Below are positions 9,945 through 17,433 of a DNA stretch of 64,000 bases, piece by piece. The stretch is from Nocardioides sp. URHA0020. Its GTDB lineage: Bacteria; Actinomycetota; Actinomycetes; Propionibacteriales; Nocardioidaceae. The DNA is taken from assembly GCF_000620705.1 (NCBI RefSeq), contig NZ_KK211165.1, positions 29,398 to 93,397 of the forward strand. The letters are read 5' to 3'. Numbering within the stretch: position 1 is the first letter of the stretch; every line of letters starts with the position of its first letter. Position numbers and translations under genes: made by a program. The notes under the pieces were generated by a model that was not told where the DNA came from, did no database searches, and saw only the letters and a list, made by a program, of their open reading frames with translations.

Positions 9945-12113
9945 TCAGCCCCGGCCGGTCTGCGCCGCCACGGAGGCCGCGACCGAGTGGTCGATCTCCA
10001 CCTCGGGCTCGCGCTGCTCGCGCAGCACCACCAGGCTGCGGTGGCCCAGCGCCAGGGTGGTCCCGGCAGCCTTCGGCGGGGAGTCGTCGGCGTTGCCGCC
10101 GGTGTCGATCACCACGTCCCAGCCGGCCGCGAACTCCGCGGGTGGCAGCGTCGCCTCGGTGTCGCCGTCGGCGTTGAAGTAGAGCAGGAAGTGGTCGTCG
10201 ACGATGGCGCCCCCGCGATCGTCCTGGCCCGCGATGCCCTGGCCGTTGAGGTACATGCCGAGCGCCTGCGCGCCGCCGTTCCAGTCCTCGTCCTCCATCG
10301 GCCGGCCGTCGAGGTGCAGCCAGACGATGTCGTTGAGACGGTCACCGGTCTCACCGTCGCCGCCGGTGCGCACCGTCGTCCCCCGGAAGAACCGCTTGCG
10401 GCGGAAGGTCGGGTGGTCGTGGCGCAGCCGGGCCACCGCGGCGGTGAACTCGACCAGCGGCCGGTCGGCGTCGTCCCAGTGCACCCAGCTGATCTCGGAG
10501 TCCTGGGCGTAGGTGTTGTTGTTGCCGTCCTGGGTCCGGCCCATCTCGTCGCCGTGCAGGAGCATCGGCACGCCCTGGCTCAGCAGCAGCGTCGCGATGA
10601 GGTTGCGCTGCTCGCGCGCGCGGAAGGCCTGGATCTCCGGGTCGTCGGTCGGACCCTCGACGCCGTGGTTCCACGACCGGTTGTGGCTCTCGCCGTCGTT
10701 GTTGTCCTCGCCGTTGGCGTCGTTGTGCTTCTCGTTGTACGACACCAGGTCGCGCAGCGTGAAGCCGTCGTGGGCGGTGACGAAGTTGATGCTCGCGACC
10801 GGACGGCGGCCCGAGTGCTCGTAGTAGTCGGCCGACCCGGCCAGCCGGGAGGCGAACTCGCCGAGGGCCGGCTCGCCGCGCCAGAAGTCACGCACGGAGT
10901 CGCGGTAGGCGCCGTTCCACTCGGTCCACTGCGGCGGGAAGCCACCGACCTGGTAGCCGCCGGGGCCGATGTCCCACGGCTCGGCGATCAGCTTGACCTG
11001 GCTCACGACCGGGTCCTGCTGCACGAGCTCGAAGAACGTCGCGAGCCGGTCGACCTCGTAGAACTCGCGGGCCAGCGTGGAGGCGAGGTCGAAGCGGAAG
11101 CCGTCGACGTGCATCTCGGTCACCCAGTAGCGCAGCGAGTCCATGATCAGCTGCAGCGAGTGCGGGTGCCGGACGTTGAGCGAGTTCCCGGTGCCGGTGT
11201 AGTCCATGTAGAACTGCTGGTCGTCCTCGACCAGGCGGTAGTACGCCTCGTTGTCGATGCCGCGGAAGCTCAGCGTGGGGCCGAGGTGGTTGCCCTCGGC
11301 GGTGTGGTTGTAGACCACGTCCAGGATGACCTCGATGCCGGCCGCGTGCATGGCCTTGACCATCGACTTGAACTCCTGGACCTGCTGACCCTCGCCGCTG
11401 GCGGCGTACGACGCCTCGGGGGCGAAGAAGCCGATCGTGTTGTAGCCCCAGTAGTTGCGCAGGCCCTTCTCGAGCAGGGTGCTGTCCTGGACGAACTGGT
11501 GCACCGGCATCAGCTCGATCGCGGTGATGCCGAGCTTGGTCAGGTGGGCCGTGACGGCCGGGTGCGCGAGGCCGGCGTACGTGCCGCGCAGCTCCTCGGG
11601 CACGTCCGGGTGCAGCTGGGTCAGGCCCTTGACGTGGGCCTCGTAGATGATCGACTCGTTGTAGGGGATGTCGAGGCGGCGGTCACCCTCCCAGTCGAAG
11701 AACGGCGTGATCACGACGCTCTTCATCATGTGGGCCGCGGAGTCCTCGTCGTTGCGCGACTCCGGGTCGCCGAAGTCGTAGCCGAAGAGCGACTGGTCCC
11801 AGTCGATGTCGCCGCTCGTCGCCTTGGCGTACGGGTCGAGCAGCAGCTTGTTGGGGTTGCAGCGCTGGCCCTGGGTCAGGTCCCACGGGCCGTGCACCCG
11901 GTAGCCGTAGCGCTGGCCCGGCTGCACCGACGGCAGGTAGCCATGCCACACGTAGGCGTCGACCTCGGTCAGCTCCAGCCTCGTCTCGGCGCCGTCGGCG
12001 TCGAACAGGCACAGCTCGACCTCCTCGGCCACCTCGCTGAAGAGTGCGAAGTTGGTGCCGCTCCCGTCGAACGTCGCACCGAGCGGGTAGGCGCGTCCGG
12101 GCCACACCTCCAT
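9945..12113 (-). CDS. treX: Glycogen debranching enzyme GlgX/TreX
   Basis: A 722-residue GH13 isoamylase-type enzyme that cuts alpha-1,6 branches of glycogen to give linear chains for TreY. N-terminal CBM48 (YPLGATFDGSGTNFALFSE), then VVYNHTAEG, VDGFRFDLASTLA (nucleophile), LIAEPWDIGPGGYQVG (acid/base) and FVTAHDGFTLRDLVSYN. I use the ATG at 12113 because GGAGG lies 5 nt upstream; an ATG at 12149 would add 12 residues. It is first in the tre operon, divergent from the MFS gene at 12257 with a 143-bp shared promoter region. Confidence 0.95.
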   Translation of the reverse strand: MEVWPGRAYPLGATFDGSGTNFALFSEVAEEVELCLFDADGAETRLELTEVDAYVWHGYLPSVQPGQRYGYRVHGPWDLTQGQRCNPNKLLLDPYAKATSGDIDWDQSLFGYDFGDPESRNDEDSAAHMMKSVVITPFFDWEGDRRLDIPYNESIIYEAHVKGLTQLHPDVPEELRGTYAGLAHPAVTAHLTKLGITAIELMPVHQFVQDSTLLEKGLRNYWGYNTIGFFAPEASYAASGEGQQVQEFKSMVKAMHAAGIEVILDVVYNHTAEGNHLGPTLSFRGIDNEAYYRLVEDDQQFYMDYTGTGNSLNVRHPHSLQLIMDSLRYWVTEMHVDGFRFDLASTLAREFYEVDRLATFFELVQQDPVVSQVKLIAEPWDIGPGGYQVGGFPPQWTEWNGAYRDSVRDFWRGEPALGEFASRLAGSADYYEHSGRRPVASINFVTAHDGFTLRDLVSYNEKHNDANGEDNNDGESHNRSWNHGVEGPTDDPEIQAFRAREQRNLIATLLLSQGVPMLLHGDEMGRTQDGNNNTYAQDSEISWVHWDDADRPLVEFTAAVARLRHDHPTFRRKRFFRGTTVRTGGDGETGDRLNDIVWLHLDGRPMEDEDWNGGAQALGMYLNGQGIAGQDDRGGAIVDDHFLLYFNADGDTEATLPPAEFAAGWDVVIDTGGNADDSPPKAAGTTLALGHRSLVVLREQREPEVEIDHSVAASVAAQTGRG

Positions 12114-12256
12114 GACACCCTCCACCTGCTCGTCGATTGGAACGATCAAAGCACACCCCTCACTGGTCCCGGCCGGTCGAGCATCCAGTACCCGGTCCGG
12201 GGCCTCACCAAGCGCCTGCGGGAATGGTCGAGCATCACACCGGGTTGGCGCCGTAC

Positions 12257-13714
12257 GTGACCGCTCCGGAGATCTCCCGCGCGAGCGTCGGCCTGCGCAG
12301 CGAGCGCGGCCCGATCCTGCTCGCCGTCATGCTCAGCCTCGGGCTGGTCGCCATCGACTCGACCATCCTCGCGACAGCGGTGCCGGCGGTCGTGGGCGAC
12401 CTCGGCGGTTTCACGCAGTTCCCCTGGCTGTTCTCGGTCTACCTGCTGGCGCAGGCGGTGACCGTCCCGATCTACGCCAAGCTCGCCGACCAGTACGGCC
12501 GCAAGCCGGTGATGCTCGTCGGCATCGGGCTCTTCCTGCTCGGCTCGCTGCTGTGCGGCCTGGCCTGGAGCATGGGGGCCCTGATCGCCTTCCGGGCCGT
12601 GCAGGGGCTCGGCGCCGGTGCGGTGCAGCCGATGAGCATGACGATCGTCGGCGACATCTACACGCTCGAGGAGCGGGCCAAGGTCCAGGGGTACGTCGCC
12701 AGCGTCTGGGCGGTGTCCGCGGTGATCGGCCCCACGCTCGGCGGACTCTTCTCCGACTACGCGTCCTGGCGCTGGATCTTCCTGATCAACCTCCCGCTCG
12801 GGCTGCTCGCCGCGGTGATGATCTGGCGCAACTTCCACGAGCAGGTGGAGCGCCGGGCGCACCGGATCGACTACGCCGGCTCGCTCCTCCTCTCCGGGGG
12901 AGGGGTGCTCCTCCTGCTCGCGCTGCTCGAGGGCGGTGTCCGCTGGGGCTGGGGCTCGGGGGTGAGCATCGCGCTGTTCGTGAGCTCGGCCGTCCTGCTC
13001 GCGGGCTTCGTGCTGGCCGAGCGGCGGGCCGCCGAGCCGGTCCTGCCGCTGTGGCTGCTGCGGCACCGCGTCGTCGTCGCGGCGATGGCGACCTCGCTGG
13101 TCGTCGGCGTGCTGATGATGGGCCTCTCGACGTACGTCCCGCTCTACGCGCAGAGCGTGCTGGGGTACGGCGCCGTCGTGTCCGGCTTCGCCCTGGCCGC
13201 GATGACGCTGGGCTGGCCGATCGCGGCGTCGAGCTCCGGGCGGCTCTACCTGACCCTCGGCTTCCGCTCGACGATGCTGATCGGCGGCGCGATCGCGGCG
13301 GTGGGCACGTCGCTGCTCCTGCTGGTCGGCCCCGACAGCTCGATCCTGGTGCTGGCGCTGCCGTGCTTCGTGATGGGTCTCGGCTTCGGCCTGGTCGCCA
13401 GCCCGTCGATCATCGCCGCCCAGACGTCGGTGACCTGGCAGGACCGGGGCGTCGCGACCGGCTCGACGATGTTCGCCCGCTCCGTCGGCAGCGCGCTGGG
13501 CGTCGCGATCTTCGGGGCGCTCGTCAACCACGAGGTCGCCGCGCGCCTCGGTCGGGGCGTGCCGGACGTCTCGAGCCTGACCCCGGAGGTCCTCGACCCG
13601 GCCATCCACCAGGTCTTCCTGGTCTCCGCGGTGATCGCGGTGGCGCTGCTCGGCGTCGGTCTGCTGATGCCGCGGACGGTCAGCGAGCCGGACGCGCCGC
13701 CAGGATCGAGCTGA
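12257..13714 (+). CDS. MFS drug exporter, DHA2 (EmrB/QacA) family
   Basis: A 485-residue inner-membrane proton antiporter predicted to have 14 helices. The motif near helix 2-3 reads KLADQYGRKPVMLVG (motif A), and the motif-C-like stretch VIGPTLGGLFSDYASWRWIF marks the DHA2 group. The GTG at 12257 begins MTAPEISRASVG; upstream in-frame starts at 12137 or 12224 would add a Pro-rich tail unlike the family. Its 3' end overlaps the convergent ArsR gene by 35 bp. The exported compound is unknown. Confidence 0.88.
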   Translation: MTAPEISRASVGLRSERGPILLAVMLSLGLVAIDSTILATAVPAVVGDLGGFTQFPWLFSVYLLAQAVTVPIYAKLADQYGRKPVMLVGIGLFLLGSLLCGLAWSMGALIAFRAVQGLGAGAVQPMSMTIVGDIYTLEERAKVQGYVASVWAVSAVIGPTLGGLFSDYASWRWIFLINLPLGLLAAVMIWRNFHEQVERRAHRIDYAGSLLLSGGGVLLLLALLEGGVRWGWGSGVSIALFVSSAVLLAGFVLAERRAAEPVLPLWLLRHRVVVAAMATSLVVGVLMMGLSTYVPLYAQSVLGYGAVVSGFALAAMTLGWPIAASSSGRLYLTLGFRSTMLIGGAIAAVGTSLLLLVGPDSSILVLALPCFVMGLGFGLVASPSIIAAQTSVTWQDRGVATGSTMFARSVGSALGVAIFGALVNHEVAARLGRGVPDVSSLTPEVLDPAIHQVFLVSAVIAVALLGVGLLMPRTVSEPDAPPGSS

Positions 13715-13988
13715 GCACACCGGGGTACTCCGCCTCGACGTCGTCCAGGCGCAGCCGCTGGTGGGTCTGGCCGCCGATGACGCTGCGATCGGTGACGCCG
13801 GCCTCGCGCAGGATCTTGAAGTGGTGGCTCGCGGTGGACTTGCTGACGCCGTCGTAGAGCTGCGCGCACGGCGCCGGCCCGCCCTCGGCGTACATCCGCC
13901 GCACCATCTCCAGCCGCACCGGGTCGGAGACGGCTGCGAGCACCTCCTGGAGGGTGCCGACCTGGGTGACCTCGTCGGTGTCCGTCAT
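13680..13988 (-). CDS. ArsR-family winged-helix transcriptional repressor
   Basis: A 102-residue ArsR/SmtB-type regulator: DPVRLEMVRRMYAEGG (helix 1-2), KSTASHHFKILREAGV (recognition helix) and a wing at VIGGQTHQRLRLDD. The CxC metal motif of arsenic sensors is absent (a single Cys at the helix-2 end), so the effector is probably not arsenite. Two palindromes containing TTCGAT or ATCGAA half-sites lie between it and the divergent MFS gene at 14082, so it likely represses itself and that exporter. Confidence 0.88.
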   Translation of the reverse strand: MTDTDEVTQVGTLQEVLAAVSDPVRLEMVRRMYAEGGPAPCAQLYDGVSKSTASHHFKILREAGVTDRSVIGGQTHQRLRLDDVEAEYPGVLSSILAARPAR

Positions 13989-14002
13989 GTGGCTCTCCTC
14001 AC

Positions 14003-14028
14003 CTCGGTTTGATAATCATCGAACCGAG
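14003..14028. promoter_or_regulatory. Operator O1 for the ArsR-type repressor
   Basis: A 26-bp palindrome with outer arms CTCGGTT (14003-14009) and AACCGAG (14022-14028) around TGAT / ATCATC. It lies 15 bp upstream of the repressor start codon and shares the ATCGAA half-site with O2. Assignment to ArsR is inferred from position. Confidence 0.75.
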
Positions 14029-14043
14029 TCCTACAGTCATCCC

Positions 14044-14061
14044 GTTCGATCTACATCGAAC
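14044..14061. promoter_or_regulatory. Operator O2 for the ArsR-type repressor
   Basis: A perfect inverted repeat GTTCGAT-CTAC-ATCGAAC, placed 20 bp before the MFS start and just ahead of its AGGAGG ribosome binding site. TTCGAT/ATCGAA arms with a 4-bp spacer fit the usual spacing of ArsR dimers. Confidence 0.78.
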
Positions 14062-14081
14062 TTAGCACGCAGGAGGACGAG

Positions 14082-15359
14082 ATGAGCGCGATCGTGACGC
14101 AGCAGACGACGGGCCGGCCGACCGGCCCGATGACGGGTCCGCCCGCCGACCACACCACCGGTCAGCGCTGGGCGTACCCGCTCCTGATCGTCCTCCTCGC
14201 CGCCTCGATGGGCGTCTCCGGTGCGCCGGCGCCGCTCTACGGCCTCTACGAGCAGCGCTGGCACCTCGCGCCCCTCACGACCACGCTGGTCTTCGCGGCG
14301 TACGCCGTCGCGGCGCTGCTCGCCGTGCTGATGGCCGGCCAGGCGTCGGACAAGTACGGCCGCAAGCCGCTGCTGCTCGCGGCCGCGGTCGGGATGATCG
14401 CCGGTCTGGTCGTCTTCATGACCGCCGACGGCCTGGCGGCGCTCTTCGTCGCGCGGGTCCTGCACGGGGCCTCGGTCGGCACGGCGGTCGTCGTCGGCAG
14501 CGCCGCACTGCTGGACCTGCGTCCGGCCCGCGGAGCGCGCACCGGGCACCTGACCGGGATCATGATCAACGCGGGCATCGCGGTCACCATCCTGGGCGCC
14601 TCGCTGCTGGCGCAGTTCGCGCCGCACCCCTACGTCGCGCCGTACGCCGCCGTCGCGGTCGTCATCCTGGCGATGCTGCTCGGGCTGGTGGCGATGGTCG
14701 AGCCGCACGCCGCCCGGACCGGTCGGACCTCGGGCCGACTGCGGCTGACCCGTCCGCACGTGCCGGCCTCGATCGCGGCGGACTTCCGCTTCGCCGTGCT
14801 CGGCGTGATGGCGGCCTGGTCCGTGCTCGGCGTCTACCTCTCGCTCTTCCCGACCTTCGCCGGCCAGTCCACCGGCGTGCACAGCCTCGTCTTCGGTGGT
14901 GCGGTCGTCGCCGCGATGGCCGGGTCGGCCGCGCTCAGCCAGGCGCTCGGTGGCCGGCTGCTCGCCAAGCGGGCCGCGATCATCGGCGACTTCGGCACGG
15001 CGGCCGCGCTCGGCGTCAGCGTCCTCGCCCTCGACAGCGGGCACGCCGGCCTGGTCGGTGCCGCGGCGGTCTTCATGGGGCTGTCGTTCGGGCTCGCCTT
15101 CGGCGGCTCGCTGCGCCACCTGGGCAGCGTCGTGCCCGCTGGCCAGCGCGGACAGGTGATGTCGGCGTACTACGTGCTCGGCTACAGCGCCATGATCGTG
15201 CCGACCATCCTCGCCGGCTGGGCCGCGACGGTCTGGGGGCTGGCCGCGATCTTCCCGTGGTTCTCCCTCGCCGTCGCGCTGGCCTGCATCACCGCCGGCA
15301 CGCTCGGGCTGACGGGTCGCGAGCGCAGCCTTCCCTTGGTTGCGGGCAGCCCGTCCTGA
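14082..15359 (+). CDS. MFS transporter (DHA1-like, 12 helices)
   Basis: A 425-residue membrane protein with motif A at AGQASDKYGRKPLLL and alternating hydrophobic helices to the C-terminus. AGGAGG lies just upstream of the ATG. Its promoter carries both ArsR-type operators, so expression is probably induced by the ligand of the divergent repressor; efflux of a toxic small molecule is the simplest reading. The substrate cannot be read from sequence. Confidence 0.85.
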   Translation: MSAIVTQQTTGRPTGPMTGPPADHTTGQRWAYPLLIVLLAASMGVSGAPAPLYGLYEQRWHLAPLTTTLVFAAYAVAALLAVLMAGQASDKYGRKPLLLAAAVGMIAGLVVFMTADGLAALFVARVLHGASVGTAVVVGSAALLDLRPARGARTGHLTGIMINAGIAVTILGASLLAQFAPHPYVAPYAAVAVVILAMLLGLVAMVEPHAARTGRTSGRLRLTRPHVPASIAADFRFAVLGVMAAWSVLGVYLSLFPTFAGQSTGVHSLVFGGAVVAAMAGSAALSQALGGRLLAKRAAIIGDFGTAAALGVSVLALDSGHAGLVGAAAVFMGLSFGLAFGGSLRHLGSVVPAGQRGQVMSAYYVLGYSAMIVPTILAGWAATVWGLAAIFPWFSLAVALACITAGTLGLTGRERSLPLVAGSPS

Positions 15360-15375
15360 CGGCTTGGATCTGCGC

Positions 15376-16119
15376 ATGACCGCCCGTGACCTCAGCGATG
15401 CCGACGCCCCGATCGGACCGCACCCGGACGAGCCGCACCAGACCGGGCTCAACAACCGGCTGAACTGGCTGCGCGCGGCCGTGCTCGGCGCCAACGACGG
15501 CATCGTCTCGACCGCCGGCATCGTGATCGGTGCGGTCGGCGCGACCAGCGACCGGTCCGCGATCGTGATCGCCGGCGTGGCCGGCCTCGCCGCAGGGGCG
15601 ATGAGCATGGGCGCTGGGGAGTACGTCTCGGTCAGCACCCAGCGCGACTCCGAGCTGGCGCTGCTCGACAAGGAGCGGCGCGAGCTGCGCGACGAGCCCG
15701 ACGAGGAGCTAGCCGAGCTCGCCGGGATCTACGTCGACAAGGGCCTCGACGAGGAGCTCGCCCTCGAGGTCGCGGTCGCGCTGACGAAGAAGGACGCCCT
15801 CGGCGCGCACGCCGAGGCCGAGCTCGGGATCGACCCCGACGACATCACCAGCCCCTGGAACGCCGCGATGGCGTCGACGATCTCCTTCACGATCGGCGCC
15901 CTGCTGCCGCTGCTGACGATGACGCTGGCCACGCCGGCCGTACGCCTCTGGCTCACGGTTGCCGCGGTCGTCGTCGCCCTGGCGATCACCGGGTGGGCGA
16001 GCGCCCGCTTCGGCTACGGCAGCGCGCGCCGCGCCGTGCTGCGCAACGTCGCCGGCGGGCTCTTCGCGATGGTGGTCACCTACGGGATCGGCTCCGCCCT
16101 CGGCACTCAGATCGGCTGA
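15376..16119 (+). CDS. VIT-family (VIT1/CCC1) metal transporter
   Basis: A 247-residue membrane protein of the VIT1/CCC1 family, which moves Fe2+ or Mn2+. The hallmark first helix LGANDGIVSTAGIVIGAVGA is present, followed by GAMSMGAGEYVSV and a Glu-rich cytoplasmic metal-binding helix region (about residues 90-160, with many E and D residues), then three C-terminal helices. The ATG at 15376 was preferred over 15340, which lies within the previous gene. The stop overlaps the next start (ATGA). Confidence 0.9.
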   Translation: MTARDLSDADAPIGPHPDEPHQTGLNNRLNWLRAAVLGANDGIVSTAGIVIGAVGATSDRSAIVIAGVAGLAAGAMSMGAGEYVSVSTQRDSELALLDKERRELRDEPDEELAELAGIYVDKGLDEELALEVAVALTKKDALGAHAEAELGIDPDDITSPWNAAMASTISFTIGALLPLLTMTLATPAVRLWLTVAAVVVALAITGWASARFGYGSARRAVLRNVAGGLFAMVVTYGIGSALGTQIG

Positions 16120-16682
16120 TGCGGGCCTTCGTCGCCGTGGTCCCGCCACAGGAGGCGGTGGAGCACCTCGACGCCTTCCTGGAGGTACGGCGGTCCGCCG
16201 CACCCTTCCGCTGGGCCGCGAGCGACCAGCTCCACGTGACGCTCGCCTTCCTGGCCGAGGTCGAGGAGCGCCGGCTGGACGAGCTCGTCGAGCGGCTCGA
16301 GCGGGCGGCGGCGCGCCGTACCGCCTGCGCGACGCGGATCACCGGGGGAGGGGCGTTCCCGGACGCCGCGCGAGCGCGGGTCCTGTGGGCCGGCCTCGAC
16401 CTCGACGAGTCGGGCGGCCTCGAGCTCGATCGCCTCGCCACCGGCTGCCGTGCGGCCGCGAACCGGGCGGGCATCGCGGTCGACGGACAGCGGTTCCGCC
16501 CGCACGTCACGCTGGCCCGGCTCGGTCGTCCGACCGAGGTGTCGAGCTGGATCCGGCTGCTCGACGGGTACGCCGGGCCGCCGTGGCGGGTCGACCGGAT
16601 CGCGCTGGTGGCGTCGTACCTCGGCGAGGGCCCGCGGGGGCGACCCCGCTACGAGACGGTCGAGGAGCTCGCGCTCGGCTGA
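16119..16682 (+). CDS. thpR: RNA 2',3'-cyclic phosphodiesterase (2'-5' RNA ligase family)
   Basis: A 187-residue 2H phosphoesterase with both HxTx motifs: HVTLAFL near residue 40 and HVTLARLG near residue 128. The N-terminus MRAFVAVVPP is typical of ThpR. The ATG overlaps the VIT stop codon, so they are co-transcribed. The 3' end overlaps the convergent (p)ppGpp synthetase gene by 34 bp. Confidence 0.9.
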   Translation: MRAFVAVVPPQEAVEHLDAFLEVRRSAAPFRWAASDQLHVTLAFLAEVEERRLDELVERLERAAARRTACATRITGGGAFPDAARARVLWAGLDLDESGGLELDRLATGCRAAANRAGIAVDGQRFRPHVTLARLGRPTEVSSWIRLLDGYAGPPWRVDRIALVASYLGEGPRGRPRYETVEELALG

Positions 16683-17404
16683 TCCCCGATCCGTCGCAAC
16701 GCGGACAGCAGCGCCGCATCCGGGCCGTCGCCGCCCTGCAGCGCGTCCACCAGCTCGGCCGGGAGGTCGTCGAGGCCGCGCACCTCCTCGTGCAGACGCT
16801 CCATGGTGGTGTCCAGCGCGTACGCCGTCTCGGCGGCGTCGTGCAGACCGTCGAGGAGCTCGGTCGGGATGTCGCGGCGGTACTTGTAGTAGATCTTGTG
16901 CTCGAGGCTGGCCCAGAAGTCCATGGCGATCGTGCGGAACTGCACCTCGACGACCACCGGCACCTCACCGCCCGAGAGGAAGACCGGGACCTCGACGAGG
17001 GCGTGCAGGCTGCGGTAGCCGTTGGGCTTGGGCTGCTTGATGTAGTCGCGGACCTCGACGATCGTCACGTCCTGCTGCTGGGCGAGCAGGTCGAACACGC
17101 GGTAGACGTCCGACGCGAAGCTGCACACGACCCGGACACCGGCAATGTCGGTGACCCGGTCCCGGACCTCGTCGAAGGACGCGAGGTCGGCGAGGTCGAC
17201 GCCCTTGCGCGCGATCTTCTCGACCAGGCTCTCGGGTGACTTCAGCCGCGACGAGACGTTCTCGATCGGGTTGTAGTCGTGGAGGTGCGTGAACTCGTCG
17301 CGCAGGATGTTGAGCTTGGTGACCACCTCGTCCATGCCGAACCGGTGCTCGAGCATGAACCGGCGGAAGTGCTCGTCAGGCAGGGGCGGCGGTGCTGCAG
17401 TCAC
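16649..17404 (-). CDS. Small (p)ppGpp synthetase-like protein (RelA/SpoT synthetase domain)
   Basis: A 251-residue stand-alone RelA_SpoT domain with no HD hydrolase, TGS or ACT domain. Key motifs: VTDIAGVRVVCSF, IKQPKPNGYRSLHALVEVP (G-loop Tyr and His) and EVQFRTIAMDFWASLEHKI. It would make (p)ppGpp from GTP or GDP and ATP in the cytoplasm, like RelQ/RelP. It starts at GTG 17404, 29 bp after the end of the DUF11 surface-protein gene on the same strand, so it may share that transcript. Confidence 0.88.
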   Translation of the reverse strand: MTAAPPPLPDEHFRRFMLEHRFGMDEVVTKLNILRDEFTHLHDYNPIENVSSRLKSPESLVEKIARKGVDLADLASFDEVRDRVTDIAGVRVVCSFASDVYRVFDLLAQQQDVTIVEVRDYIKQPKPNGYRSLHALVEVPVFLSGGEVPVVVEVQFRTIAMDFWASLEHKIYYKYRRDIPTELLDGLHDAAETAYALDTTMERLHEEVRGLDDLPAELVDALQGGDGPDAALLSALRRIGDQPSASSSTVS

Positions 17405-17433
17405 CCCACCACCGTACGGAGTGGACCTGTCCG

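Noticed and set aside
12137..12256. N-terminal extension of the MFS exporter from ATG 12137
   Set aside because: The extra 40 residues are Pro/His-rich and unlike the family; GTG 12257 gives a normal N-terminus.
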